Shown: positions 31,420 through 40,416 of the stretch, one piece after another | How the letters are laid out: each line of letters begins with the position of its first letter | Position numbering within the stretch: the stretch's first letter is position 1 | DNA from: QYOJ01 sp964642545 | GTDB lineage: Bacteria; Bacteroidota; Bacteroidia; Bacteroidales; FEN-979 | Length of the DNA: 64,000 bases | Direction: 5' to 3' | Assembly (NCBI GenBank): GCA_964642545.1 | Contig: CAZXQU010000005.1 | Location: 1 to 64,000 of the forward strand | Translations under genes and position numbers: made by a program | Notes under the pieces: model-generated | Seen by the model: only the letters and a program-made list of their open reading frames with translations | Told to the model about the DNA's origin: nothing | Databases searched by the model: none

Positions 31420-34137
31420 TTAGTTGTTTATGAGTTTTATAGCGGTTTGATACAGTGAAGTAGTGATGGAAAAAATGTAAAGTCCTGTGGCGAATCCCGA
31501 AAGGTCAACCGGGTAAATATTATCTCCCGGAACTCCCGATATTGCCTTGGTAAAAAGATCCTTTCCGGATGCCTGATACAGGCTTAGGGTACCAGTGAAG
31601 TCCGTTTCGCTGTGGTATATTACTTCGTAATTCCCATCTCCCAGGTTTCTCACTACCAAGGGCTCCTCCTTGTTTGAGGGTTGTTCCTCCCTCCCCTCAA
31701 TAAATTCGGCTGTAAACTTACAGGCTGATGCAAAACGGATCCACAACAAGGAGTTTGTCTCATCCGGATAATACTCCAGAATATTTCCGGATGTAGGCAC
31801 GAACTCACTTGGATAGGATGAATAGAACCCCACCCAACCCGAATCGCTTACATAACCCGAATGAAGCATATCAGATTCGATCTGGTAGCATACATCCATC
31901 CGATGGCTGCAAATAATGTAGTTTTGATCAATTGTCCTAAGGGAATCTCCATGTTCCAGGAAAAACAGGGATGGATTGATGAAATCGACCTTAACAAGGT
32001 TTAGGGTGCCATTCCCCTGGATTGGCCCCTGAAAACCACTTGCCGTTGCAAGGACTGTTACCATGACGGAGTCCTGCTGAGTAAAAATCAGGTTCTGAAA
32101 AGTCCCATCCACAACCTGGATGGCATTGACAGATAATCCTGCATCCAGGGTGGTGACTTCGGGTGGTGTATCGTTAAACGGAAAAAGAACGGAAAGAAAC
32201 TGAGTGTTCTCGATACTTTCTTTTTGTATAAGCATTTTACTGTAATATCGGTATTGATTGGTACCGGTGGCAAGGCTGTCAATAGCTGCTGAATAATTTG
32301 TTGCGCCGCCGGCTGAGATGGTATGCACAAGAAGTTGGGTTGAATCTCTTGACCAGATGCCCTGGTGGTTGGTAAAATCAGGGGTGAAAGCTCCTTCAGG
32401 AGTGCCGGAAATCCCCCCTTCAAGCCCGTTTCCCTGAAGCTGGAATGTGTATGTATTTGGGCTAACTGAAGTGATAAAATCGGCTACGATAATATAACGG
32501 TCCCTAACAAAGAAGCTCTTCCGGATGATATCAGCACCAAAATAGGCTGTCCGGATCTCTCCGTAATCGAGCTCGGGTGTATCAAAATAGTTCTCAATCC
32601 AGCAGGTGTTTGTTGCAATACTCACCGCTTCACCCACCGGAGGCAGTGGCCCGAATCCGTTCACCAGTATCAGTGAGTGGTTGGAGGCGTTGTTCACGGC
32701 CGATGATTCCTGGTATCCGGGATATCCGGGATCCACTGCAAGGAGTTCTCCATTGGCCATCAGCGAGAAACTGCTGGCATCCCCCTGGTGATGGGCTTTG
32801 GCGCCGGATAATGCGATACCATGTTTCCCGATGAAATGCATAAATAGGGCATCGGGATCATGTGACGACCGAAAAATGAGGCTGCCGGCTTCGGGGAGCG
32901 CCCTGAAAAGGGTGTCGGGGAAGAGGCCCTCCTCCACATTCGTGCTGATATATTGCGTACGCCACATCACATCTGTAGGGGGGAAGTGTGGATTGGGAAT
33001 ATTAAACCGGCTGTTGCCTGAAAGAGTGGTGATGCTGGTTCCAAACCCGATCGGACTGTCATGGATTGCGGGAGAGCTTCCGTCGGGCATACGGATCTGG
33101 ATCATCCATTCGTAGAGGTTAGCGTAATTGGGGTCATACCATGGATTGCGGATATTCCTTGTCACCATATTGAATGTCATGGGATAAGTGGCATCCGGGA
33201 GGAAGTTCCAGAAAGCGCGGATAAAGGGAAAAGCATTCTCGAACCCATATTCAAAATAGGCTGGTCCTTCAGCATATCCTGCGATCGTATCAGGTTCGGA
33301 AACCCTTGGGTAGACTCCATTTTCCCGCCAGAGAGTGTTATCCAGGTTCCACAATCCGGCATCGATCCAGTTTTGCGGCTGGTAATCGGGATCGCTGCTT
33401 TCGTTGTCGTTCAGCACAATTGCTGCCAGGCCAAGTGCCGAAGCGGTCATGATGCTATGGTTGTTGAACTGGAATTCGAAAAACTTGAACTGCCAGATGA
33501 GAACCGTATAGGTCGCCATCGCCCGGTTATACAAATGGGCTGAAAACTCAATCAACGAATCCTTTGCCAACTGCAGACTGTCAACTGCCAACTGTTGTCC
33601 CATCAGCAGATCGTAGGCGATGAGGTAGTTAATCAACTCCTTCGACCGGTGTTGCCACTCCTGGTAGAAGATCCAGCCCGACTGGAATCCGACAACCGTG
33701 TTGATCTCCTCAAGAAGCTGTTTACTTTTCGCTGTTAGTTGTTCACGTTCGGTTGGGGTCAGTGGAATAATGGAGCTGGATGAAGGCTTTCTGTCCATCA
33801 GTGCAGCAAATGCTGCCTCTTTGGCGATCGTTGACCGGGTGAACCGTTCACCGTTGGTTGTGTTCCCTGATGGAATGTCGCTGTTCGCATGACTCCATAC
33901 CAGTTCATAAATGGAATAGATTTTCGGATCTGTCAGAGTGTTTTTGATTACCTCTATCTGAGTGGTATCAAGTAAGGTGCGCGGAAAGGTCAGGTCGGCA
34001 CCGGGAGGATTCCAGGAGCCCTGCGATAGAGAAGTCAGTGGGGTTGCCAGGACTAAAAATAAGGCAGTATAGGTCACCCATCTCTTTAAATCAGTTGTGG
34101 TTGATTGTATTCTTCCGGAGATTGAGAGAAGTTGCAT
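31420..34137 (-). CDS. Heparinase II/III-like secreted protein with T9SS sorting domain
   Basis: A 905-residue secreted protein. An N-terminal signal region (hydrophobic around residues 22-38, ending SLSQ) precedes an alpha/alpha-toroid part and a heparinase II/III-type beta-sandwich with the HHQGDASSFSLMANGELLAV core, whose His and the following ASNHSLILVNG are the usual catalytic-domain marks of uronate-polysaccharide lyases. The last 75 residues (SLYQASGKDLF...DLSGFATGLYIFSI) are a type A T9SS C-terminal domain, so the protein is exported to the surface or outside. It overlaps the aspartase stop by one base (TAATG). Residues about 181-191 are encoded by a CCAACTG-type repeat. Confidence 0.85.
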   Translation of the reverse strand: MQLLSISGRIQSTTTDLKRWVTYTALFLVLATPLTSLSQGSWNPPGADLTFPRTLLDTTQIEVIKNTLTDPKIYSIYELVWSHANSDIPSGNTTNGERFTRSTIAKEAAFAALMDRKPSSSSIIPLTPTEREQLTAKSKQLLEEINTVVGFQSGWIFYQEWQHRSKELINYLIAYDLLMGQQLAVDSLQLAKDSLIEFSAHLYNRAMATYTVLIWQFKFFEFQFNNHSIMTASALGLAAIVLNDNESSDPDYQPQNWIDAGLWNLDNTLWRENGVYPRVSEPDTIAGYAEGPAYFEYGFENAFPFIRAFWNFLPDATYPMTFNMVTRNIRNPWYDPNYANLYEWMIQIRMPDGSSPAIHDSPIGFGTSITTLSGNSRFNIPNPHFPPTDVMWRTQYISTNVEEGLFPDTLFRALPEAGSLIFRSSHDPDALFMHFIGKHGIALSGAKAHHQGDASSFSLMANGELLAVDPGYPGYQESSAVNNASNHSLILVNGFGPLPPVGEAVSIATNTCWIENYFDTPELDYGEIRTAYFGADIIRKSFFVRDRYIIVADFITSVSPNTYTFQLQGNGLEGGISGTPEGAFTPDFTNHQGIWSRDSTQLLVHTISAGGATNYSAAIDSLATGTNQYRYYSKMLIQKESIENTQFLSVLFPFNDTPPEVTTLDAGLSVNAIQVVDGTFQNLIFTQQDSVMVTVLATASGFQGPIQGNGTLNLVKVDFINPSLFFLEHGDSLRTIDQNYIICSHRMDVCYQIESDMLHSGYVSDSGWVGFYSSYPSEFVPTSGNILEYYPDETNSLLWIRFASACKFTAEFIEGREEQPSNKEEPLVVRNLGDGNYEVIYHSETDFTGTLSLYQASGKDLFTKAISGVPGDNIYPVDLSGFATGLYIFSITTSLYQTAIKLINN
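33564..33596. repeat. In-frame CCAACTG-type repeat inside the heparinase gene
   Basis: GCCAACTGCAGACTGTCAAC followed by TGCCAACTGTTG has the same 7-bp words as 21080-21124 and 62285-62318, both outside or at the edge of genes. Here it is translated as QQLAVDSLQLAK within a helical region. Confidence 0.6.
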
Positions 34138-35987
34138 TATTTCTCTGATCGTATCATATTCCTGGGATCCAGTACCCGCTCCAACTCCTCCTTCGACATC
34201 AACTTCTTTTTTAGGACGAGATCATACACACTGTCTTCTGTCTCAAGTGCCTCTTTTGCTATCAGCGAACTATTCTCGTAGCCAATATAAGGGTTGAGCG
34301 CAGTAACCAGTCCGATGCTGTTTTCGACCATCTTGCGGCAGTGCTCAGCATTTGCTGTGATGCCGTCAATGCACCGGTACCGAAGTGAGTCCATGCCGTT
34401 CTTCAGCATCTCGATCGATTCGAGCAGGCTTTGCACGATCACCGGCTCCATCACGTTGAGTTCAAGCTGGCCGGCTTCAGCGGCAAAACTAACTGTTAGG
34501 TCGTTCCCAATCACTTTGAAGGCGATCTGGTTCACGACTTCAGGGATAACGGGATTAACTTTGCCGGGCATTATGGTAGAACCCGGCTGCATGGGAGGGA
34601 GGTTAATCTCATTCAAGCCGGCACGGGGCCCTGAGGAGAGTAGCCTGAGATCATTACAGATCTTACTAAGTTTGATTGCCAGACGTTTTACAGCGGATGA
34701 ATAAATTACGTATTGCCCGGTATCCTGGGTCGCTTCAACAAGGTCAACCGCGAGCACGATGTCCAGTCCGGTTATCTTTCGAAGATATTCCACCACTTTC
34801 CCGCTGTATTGAGGGTTGGCATTCAGTCCGGTACCAATCGCAGTTCCCCCCATGTTGATCTCCAGAAAGAGGTTTGCATTCTCGTTCAGTCGTTCAATCT
34901 CTTCCCCCAGGGTGGTAGCGAACGCCCCAAAGGTTTGTCCCAGTGTCATGGGTACCGCATCCTGCAACTGGGTTCTTCCCATTTTGATAATAAGGGAGAA
35001 TTCGACCGATTTTTTGCGGAAGGAGTCGATGAGCTGTTTGAGTACATTCACCAGCTTTTCATTACTCCGGAAAAGAGCGAGCTGGATAGCAGTAGGATAG
35101 ACATCGTTTGTCGATTGCGACAGGTTAACGTGGCTGTTGGGATGACAGTACGTGTATTCGCCTTTTTTATGCCCGAGTAACTCGAGTGCACGATTGGCTA
35201 TCACCTCGTTGGCATTCATGTTTGTGGAGGTGCCGGCTCCTCCCTGAATCATGTCCACTACAAAGTGGTTCAAGAAACGGCTGTCGATAATCTCAAGGCA
35301 GGTGCGAATGATGGCATCTGCCATATCTTTTGGAAGCAGTCCAAGGTCATAATTGGCTTCTGCAGCTGCCATTTTCACAATTGCCAGGGATTTCACCAGT
35401 TCGGGGTAAGAATTGAGCCTGACGCCGCTGATATTGAAATTCTCCAGAGCCCGGAGTGTTTGAATGCCATAGTAGTATTCATAAGGAACCTCGCGTTCGC
35501 CAAGCAAATCATGTTCAGTGCGGGTTCGGCCCGATTCATACTGGGCCGAATCGTCGGAGCTGAGATGAACAGCATAACGCAATCTCCGGGAAATAACCCT
35601 TGAGATGTTCGACATCACCTTGACAGCAATTGCCCCGTGATGAGAAAAAAAGTCAATCCCCAGGCAAAGTGTTGTGCTCTCTTCCAGGGCACGCGCCGAT
35701 GTTGAGTGCGGGTATGTGTCGAGGAGAGACCCTTCACCCAGAAAGTCATATTCGCGGAAGGAGGTGATGAACTTCTCCTTTCCAGAAGTTGTCGCCTTAA
35801 ACAATTCGATCTTTCCGCTCACGACAAAAAAGATCTCTTTTCGGGGTTCGTTTCTTTTGAAAAGGAACTCACCGGGTTCAAATGTCTTGAGTGTAACCAA
35901 ATCGGCTGTGACTGCAATCTCTTCATCCGTGAGATCACGAAAAAGTTCGACTTGGTGCAAAAATTCTTTGATCTTCAGAAAATCCAT
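34137..35987 (-). CDS. Aspartate ammonia-lyase with N-terminal cyclic-nucleotide-binding domain
   Basis: A 616-residue fusion. Residues about 1-130 are a Crp-type cNMP-binding domain (FEPGEFLFKRNEP, FFVVSGKIELFK, FLGEGSLLD, STSARALEE). Residues about 150-616 are a complete aspartase/fumarase-superfamily enzyme: GGAGTSTNMNANEVIANRA, GRTQLQDAVPMTLGQ and the catalytic-loop signature GSTIMPGKVNPV (near 466). Aspartases convert aspartate to fumarate and ammonia; usual length is about 470, so the extra 145 residues are the regulatory domain. No DNA-binding helix-turn-helix is present, so the domain should control enzyme activity. It is translationally coupled to the heparinase gene. Upstream, TAACTTTG at 36017-36024 is a likely -7 box. 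Confidence 0.92.
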   Translation of the reverse strand: MDFLKIKEFLHQVELFRDLTDEEIAVTADLVTLKTFEPGEFLFKRNEPRKEIFFVVSGKIELFKATTSGKEKFITSFREYDFLGEGSLLDTYPHSTSARALEESTTLCLGIDFFSHHGAIAVKVMSNISRVISRRLRYAVHLSSDDSAQYESGRTRTEHDLLGEREVPYEYYYGIQTLRALENFNISGVRLNSYPELVKSLAIVKMAAAEANYDLGLLPKDMADAIIRTCLEIIDSRFLNHFVVDMIQGGAGTSTNMNANEVIANRALELLGHKKGEYTYCHPNSHVNLSQSTNDVYPTAIQLALFRSNEKLVNVLKQLIDSFRKKSVEFSLIIKMGRTQLQDAVPMTLGQTFGAFATTLGEEIERLNENANLFLEINMGGTAIGTGLNANPQYSGKVVEYLRKITGLDIVLAVDLVEATQDTGQYVIYSSAVKRLAIKLSKICNDLRLLSSGPRAGLNEINLPPMQPGSTIMPGKVNPVIPEVVNQIAFKVIGNDLTVSFAAEAGQLELNVMEPVIVQSLLESIEMLKNGMDSLRYRCIDGITANAEHCRKMVENSIGLVTALNPYIGYENSSLIAKEALETEDSVYDLVLKKKLMSKEELERVLDPRNMIRSEK

Positions 35988-36016
35988 ATGGCAGCTGATT
36001 TTACACTACGAAGGTA

Positions 36017-36024
36017 CAAAGTTA
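36017..36024 (-). promoter_or_regulatory. -7 box for the aspartase gene
   Basis: TAACTTTG on the minus strand matches TAnnTTTG; the predicted start is near 36010, about 23 nt upstream of the ATG at 35987. A TTTG lies 14 bp further upstream, too close for a standard -33 element. Confidence 0.5.
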
Positions 36025-36119
36025 AACTGCGTTTTATCCAAAGTTTTAAACATTCCACTTACAAACGTTCCGATTATCGTAGTTTTACAGAAACCAGCAA
36101 CCAAAAATCAAAAACCATT

Positions 36120-37520
36120 ATGGGCGGCATTTTCGGAACAATTTCCACAACAGATTGTGTAAACGATCTCTATTACGGAACGGATTATAATTCACACCTC
36201 GGAACCCGTCGTGGAGGGATGGCAGTTTATTCAGGCAGTGGATTTACCAAAGCAATTCATAACATCGAAAATTCTTATTTCAGGACCAAGTTCGAATCAG
36301 ACCTTCCAACGTTTATTGGAAAAAGCGGGATCGGGGTGATCAGCGATACCGAATCGCAACCAATCATCATACGGTCACACCTGGGAGAGTTTGCTATCGT
36401 TACTGTAAGCAAGATCAAAAACATCGAAGAGCTAACTTCAAGGGCTTTGAAGCGACATCAGCATTTTTCTGAAACCGGAACCATCGGCACCAGTCCCACT
36501 GAACTGGTGGCCATTCTGATCAATGAAGAGGAATCTATTGAGAAAGGGATTGAGAATGTTTTCGAAAAGGTTCAGGGATCCTGCACGATGCTCCTCCTCA
36601 CCAATAAAGGAATCTTTGCAGCGCGTGATAAACTGGGACGAACTCCTATCATCCTGGGAAAGAAAGAGGGGGCCTACGCAATCAGTTCGGAGAGCAGTTC
36701 TTTTGATAACATTGGCTTTGAGATCGAAAAGTATATTGGACCCGGAGAGATCCTGTTTATCACAGCTGATGGAGTAGAACAGTGCAGGAAACCAAATGAT
36801 AAGATGCAGATCTGTGCATTTCTCTGGGTCTACTATGGCTATCCCAGTTCCTGCTACGAAGGGATCAATGTGGAGGCCTGCCGGTACAGATGTGGTGCGG
36901 CCCTGGCTAAGCGTGATAAAGAGGTGGTGGATTTTGTGTCGGGCGTTCCTGATTCGGGCATCGCACATGCCATCGGCTATTCGAATGAAAAGCAAATCCC
37001 TTATAAGCGGGCCTATGTGAAATATACTCCCACCTGGCCACGTAGCTTCATGCCTCAGAATCAGGAGATGCGGGATCTCGTTGCCCGGATGAAACTGATC
37101 CCTGTCAAGGAGCTGATTGAGGGAAACCGGATCGTTTTCTGTGATGACTCAATCGTTCGGGGTACCCAACTTAAAGATACCGTTAAAATACTCTATGACT
37201 GTGGTGCAAAGGAGATCCATATCAGGCCTGCGTGCCCAACACTCATCTACCCCTGCGAGTTCCTCAACTTCTCAACCTCCCGCACAACGTTCGACCTCGC
37301 CGGACGAAGAGCCATTGACCAATTGGGGGAAGGCGAAGAGCACCTCAACGAGTATGCCACACCTGATACAGACCGCTATTATGCCATGATAGAAAAGATT
37401 CGTGAAAGTCTCGGGGTTACAACACTCCAATATCAGCACCTTAATGATCTGATTGATGCAATTGGTTTGCCGAAAGAGCAGGTTTGCACACATTGCTGGG
37501 ACGGAAGTTCCTATTTTTAA
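36120..37520 (+). CDS. PurF-like amidophosphoribosyltransferase lacking the nucleophilic Cys
   Basis: A 466-residue protein with the N-terminal Ntn-glutaminase fold and C-terminal phosphoribosyltransferase fold of PurF. The PRPP-binding loop IVFCDDSIVRGTQ is intact (near 342), as are C-terminal cysteines (YPCEF, CTHCWDG) that could ligate a [4Fe-4S] cluster. The start reads MGGIFG, so the Cys that becomes residue 1 in active glutaminases is Gly. It may use free ammonia or have another role. The ATG at 36120 is chosen because a longer frame from 35706 runs through the aspartase coding region and lacks PurF similarity. Its stop lies next to a composite repeat. Confidence 0.88.
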   Translation: MGGIFGTISTTDCVNDLYYGTDYNSHLGTRRGGMAVYSGSGFTKAIHNIENSYFRTKFESDLPTFIGKSGIGVISDTESQPIIIRSHLGEFAIVTVSKIKNIEELTSRALKRHQHFSETGTIGTSPTELVAILINEEESIEKGIENVFEKVQGSCTMLLLTNKGIFAARDKLGRTPIILGKKEGAYAISSESSSFDNIGFEIEKYIGPGEILFITADGVEQCRKPNDKMQICAFLWVYYGYPSSCYEGINVEACRYRCGAALAKRDKEVVDFVSGVPDSGIAHAIGYSNEKQIPYKRAYVKYTPTWPRSFMPQNQEMRDLVARMKLIPVKELIEGNRIVFCDDSIVRGTQLKDTVKILYDCGAKEIHIRPACPTLIYPCEFLNFSTSRTTFDLAGRRAIDQLGEGEEHLNEYATPDTDRYYAMIEKIRESLGVTTLQYQHLNDLIDAIGLPKEQVCTHCWDGSSYF

Positions 37521-37578
37521 ATAGCGAAATGGTGAACCGGAGCGAAGCGGAGTTCGGCATAGCCAAATAGCGAAATAG
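37518..37578. repeat. Composite repeat: AAATAGCG units interrupted by a 25-bp element
   Basis: AAATAGCGAAATGGTGAA begins on the PurF stop codon. It is broken by GAACCGGAGCGAAGCGGAGT plus TCGGC (37534-37558), and AAATAGCGAAATAG resumes after it. The 25-bp element is identical to 52873-52897 inside a glycosyltransferase gene, and CCGAAC/GTTCGG arms are present in the second copy. Confidence 0.8.
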
Positions 37579-37620
37579 TTTTTTTCGTGTCTTCGTGTCT
37601 TTGTGGTGAAGTCTTTGTTT

Positions 37621-38816
37621 ATGTGCAGGATTCAAATAGTATTCTTCTTTCTTTGTCTTCCGCTTTTGTTATCTGCCCAGGAGAAGGGGGCCATACAGGG
37701 CCGGGTGACAGATGCTGCCACTGGAGAACCGATGCCCTATGCACAGGCTGCATCGGAAAGAACCACCCTGGGAACGGTTACCAATGAGGATGGAATTTTC
37801 AGATTGAAGTTGCCTGATGCCGGATGCCCGGATGCCAATTATCCGGATAGCCTGATGGTTTCGTTTCTGGGATTTCAGACGGAAAAACTTCAGGTTTCCT
37901 CAGTTGATACAGGAACACTGGAGATATTCCTGATCCCTGTTTCTCTCAATCTTCGGGAGGTAGAAATCATTGCCTTGTCGTCCCAGGAAGTGCTTCGTAG
38001 AGCACTCGACAGCATCTCTGTCAACTATGGGGTTGATCCCGTCATCCTGACTGCTTTTATCCGGACACAAAAGATGGTCAATAAAAACTGGCCGAATATA
38101 CGGAAGCCATTGTGGAGAACCTGATAGACGGATACTATTTATACAAAACCGGAGAGGTAGGAGCGAGCGCACGATGCCTGGGGTGTAATTTCGTCAGGGA
38201 TATTGCTGAGTTTCCCTACGAGACAGTACTTGATGAACGGGATAAGAAGCACTATACGTTAAAAATGGAGGAATTGGTTAACCCCGAAGGAGGCAAGATC
38301 TACCGGATCAGGTTTGATCAGAATGAGAAAACGACCAAAACATTATACCAGGGAGAGATCCTGATTGATTCCCGTGATTTTGCCATCCTCCAAATCACCT
38401 ACAAGCCAAGCTACAAAGCATACGATAGTTACGAAAGGAAAAAATACAACCACGTCTGGTACCTGAACAGCCAACCCGGCTGGATCCAGGAAATGCCTTT
38501 TGGGGAAACTACTGTGACTTATTCTAAACGAGGAGATTATTGGTGTTTGAATACCATTCGTCAACAGTATTGGGTCACCTATAACCATCCGCAAAACAGT
38601 CAGCGTATCAGCTATGGTTACAAAAACGAAGTTGTCGTCACCAATATCACCCGTGATCCAGTGGTCATCCGGGCTTTTGAAGGCGATAAATCGATGGGGG
38701 TCAACCAACGCTGGGATGAAGTTGTCGGCGAAACCGATGAAGCTTTCTGGGAAAATTTCAACTACCTGCCAATTGAGGCGACACTTCAGAAAGAGCTTAA
38801 CAAGTTGGACAAGTGA
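37621..38816 (+). pseudogene. Carboxypeptidase-regulatory-like (CarboxypepD_reg) protein, frameshifted
   Basis: The first reading frame starts at ATG 37621 with a signal peptide (MCRIQIVFFFLCLPLLLSAQ) and a CarboxypepD_reg-like domain (IQGRVTDAATGEPMPYAQA...TNEDGIFRLKLP...SFLGFQT), then ends at 38124. The second frame, open to 38816, continues the same family (YLYKTGEVGA...YETVLDERDKKHYTLKMEEL...IDSRDFAILQITYKP). If one A is restored to the A5 run at 38083-38087 the two join as VNKKLAEYTEAIVENL, with no loss. So this is either a one-base deletion mutation or a sequencing error in a cell-envelope protein of Bacteroidota. Residues about 64-77 come from a GGATGCC-type repeat. Confidence 0.75.
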
Positions 38817-38848
38817 AACAGGTTGTTGATGCTGAAGGGGATTCTTTT

Positions 38849-38876
38849 AATTCGTAATTCGACATTCGTAATTCTA
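38849..38876. repeat. 7-bp tandem repeat (AATTCGT type) over a stop codon
   Basis: AATTCGT, AATTCGACATTCGT and AATTC units fill the gap between the convergent frameshifted gene and the phosphatase gene, ending on the phosphatase stop (38874-38876). It is the reverse-orientation equivalent of the ACGAATT array at 31219. Confidence 0.75.
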
Positions 38877-39590
38877 AATATCCCTGTTGTCCTGTATCAC
38901 CATCTCCATATTGGTGAGTTCCAAAGCGACGAGGTTCCCGAAGCCGGTTCGTCCCTGCATATAAGGGCCATTGTCGATGTCGATGAACTTATAAAAACTA
39001 TTTTTCACCGACAATGTGATCAGCTCAAGGTTAACGGGCACGTGGCCATGAATGATGCGCCGGTTTCCGATTTTCTCGGGGATGATCTCGTAATCACGGA
39101 ACCATAGCATTGCCTCTTTATCCTCATAGGGATCCTCCTTTTTGAAGTTCAGTCCGGCATGAACCAGCACGAAATCATCCAGTTCCACATAGTACTGCAG
39201 GTTCCGCATCCATTCAATGTAATCGGGAGGGATATCCTTAAGGTGACTCACCTTAAAGCTTTCAAGAGTGGCTTTCCCGCCGATGGAATTCCATGCTTTA
39301 CGCTTCCGTTTTGCAAAATTGAAGAGCCAGGAGGTGCCCGAACTCACCTCTACATCGTACAGTTCCACCATGAAGTCTTCGTGATTTCCCTTCAGTGGAA
39401 TAACGGAATATTCATCATTTTGTAACCCCCTGATATAGTCGATCACACCTTTGGAATCGGGCCCCCGGTCGATATAATCCCCCAGCAGGTAGATCTCATC
39501 GTACCTGGCCGGCCGGATGATCTCCTCAACCAAACACCTCAGGGTCTTCGCATAACCATGCAAGTCGGGAATTACCCATTGTCGTCTCAT
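38874..39590 (-). CDS. Metallophosphoesterase, serine/threonine protein phosphatase-like
   Basis: A 238-residue cytoplasmic PPP-type phosphatase. The metal-binding motifs are in order: PDLHGYAKTL (GDxHG variant), GDYIDRGPDSKG, GNHEDFM and later VHAGLNF and HGHVPV. Such bacterial enzymes dephosphorylate phosphoproteins or Ap4A-type nucleotides. The first motif reads PDLHG where GDIHG is usual, but Asp and His are kept. The ATG overlaps the end of gpmA by four bases, so both are co-translated. Confidence 0.88.
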   Translation of the reverse strand: MRRQWVIPDLHGYAKTLRCLVEEIIRPARYDEIYLLGDYIDRGPDSKGVIDYIRGLQNDEYSVIPLKGNHEDFMVELYDVEVSSGTSWLFNFAKRKRKAWNSIGGKATLESFKVSHLKDIPPDYIEWMRNLQYYVELDDFVLVHAGLNFKKEDPYEDKEAMLWFRDYEIIPEKIGNRRIIHGHVPVNLELITLSVKNSFYKFIDIDNGPYMQGRTGFGNLVALELTNMEMVIQDNRDI

Positions 39591-40333
39591 TTCTTCTTTG
39601 CTTGGTTTGCCACCTCTTCCATCAATTTCTTAATCACCTCCGGATCTCCCAGGAAATAGTCCTTTACCAGATTCATTTCATCATCAAATTCAAACACATA
39701 GGGGATGCCGGTGGGAAGATTTAGCCCGGGAATATCTTCGTCGGAGATGTTTTTAAGGTACTTAACAATGCCCCGAAGAGAGTTCCCGTGGGCAGCCACT
39801 ACAACCTGCTTATGTTCTTTCAAACTCTTACGAATCTCATCCAGCCAGTAAGGGACTATCCGCTCCACAGTGTCTTTCAGCGCTTCGGTAGCGGGAATCT
39901 CCGATGGCTTCAGGTCTTTGTAACGCGGATCAAACCGGGGATGCCGGGGATCGTCTTCAGAGAGTGGAGGCGGAGGGATGTCGTAGCTTCTCCGCCAGAT
40001 GTGCACCTGTTCATCACCGTATTGCTCGGCCATTTCCGATTTATTCAGTCCTTGCAGAGTGCCGTAATGCTTTTCATTCAGCCTCCACGATTTATACACA
40101 GGAATCCACATCAGATCCATCTCATCCAGCACCAGGTCGAGGGTCCTGATAGCCCTGGTCAGGTATGATGTATAGGCAACTTTAAATTCAAATCCTGCCT
40201 CTTTCAATGTTTTTCCAGCCTCTTTTGCTTCCCGGATGCCTCTTTCCGAAAGGTCTACATTGGTCCAGCCCGTAAAACGGTTCTCTTTGTTCCACTGGCT
40301 CTCACCGTGTCTGATTAAAACGAGTTTATGCAT
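39587..40333 (-). CDS. gpmA: 2,3-bisphosphoglycerate-dependent phosphoglycerate mutase
   Basis: A 248-residue glycolytic enzyme that interconverts 3- and 2-phosphoglycerate through a phosphohistidine. The catalytic RHGESQWN (His at position 9), RFTGWTNVDLSERG, the LNEKHYGTLQGLNK block and the second catalytic histidine in AAHGNSLRGI are present, and the length is standard. It is read with the phosphatase gene. A TATTTTTG -7 box (40358-40365) lies 25 bp upstream of the ATG. Confidence 0.95.
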   Translation of the reverse strand: MHKLVLIRHGESQWNKENRFTGWTNVDLSERGIREAKEAGKTLKEAGFEFKVAYTSYLTRAIRTLDLVLDEMDLMWIPVYKSWRLNEKHYGTLQGLNKSEMAEQYGDEQVHIWRRSYDIPPPPLSEDDPRHPRFDPRYKDLKPSEIPATEALKDTVERIVPYWLDEIRKSLKEHKQVVVAAHGNSLRGIVKYLKNISDEDIPGLNLPTGIPYVFEFDDEMNLVKDYFLGDPEVIKKLMEEVANQAKKK

Positions 40334-40357
40334 GGGTGTCGTTCGTGTTTAGGATGT

Positions 40358-40365
40358 CAAAAATA
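40358..40365 (-). promoter_or_regulatory. -7 box for gpmA
   Basis: TATTTTTG on the minus strand matches TAnnTTTG; predicted start near 40351, 18 nt upstream of the gpmA ATG. No clear TTG is seen at -33. Confidence 0.45.
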
Positions 40366-40386
40366 AGAAAATTGCTTAACTTATAC

Positions 40387-40394
40387 TATCTTTG
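40387..40394 (+). promoter_or_regulatory. -7 box for the DUF2723 gene
   Basis: TATCTTTG matches TAnnTTTG. Predicted start near 40401, 16 nt before the ATG at 40417, which supports that start over the in-frame codon at 40336. Confidence 0.5.
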
Positions 40395-40416
40395 CCCTCC
40401 TTCAAATCCTTTATCC

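Noticed and set aside
33061..33543. A 160-codon antisense frame in the heparinase gene
   Set aside because: The opposite strand carries the conserved heparinase/T9SS protein; no family resemblance is seen in this frame.
35706..36119. N-terminal extension of the PurF-like protein
   Set aside because: The extension runs through the aspartase coding region on the other strand and lacks PurF similarity; the MGGIFG start at 36120 is the homologous one.
36438..36995. A 185-codon antisense frame in the PurF-like gene
   Set aside because: It is the complement of the PurF-like coding sequence and has no start context, motif or neighbour supporting a gene.
40336..40416. A longer DUF2723 protein starting at 40336
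   Set aside because: The added residues do not resemble the family and the stretch contains a TATCTTTG promoter box just upstream of the better ATG at 40417.
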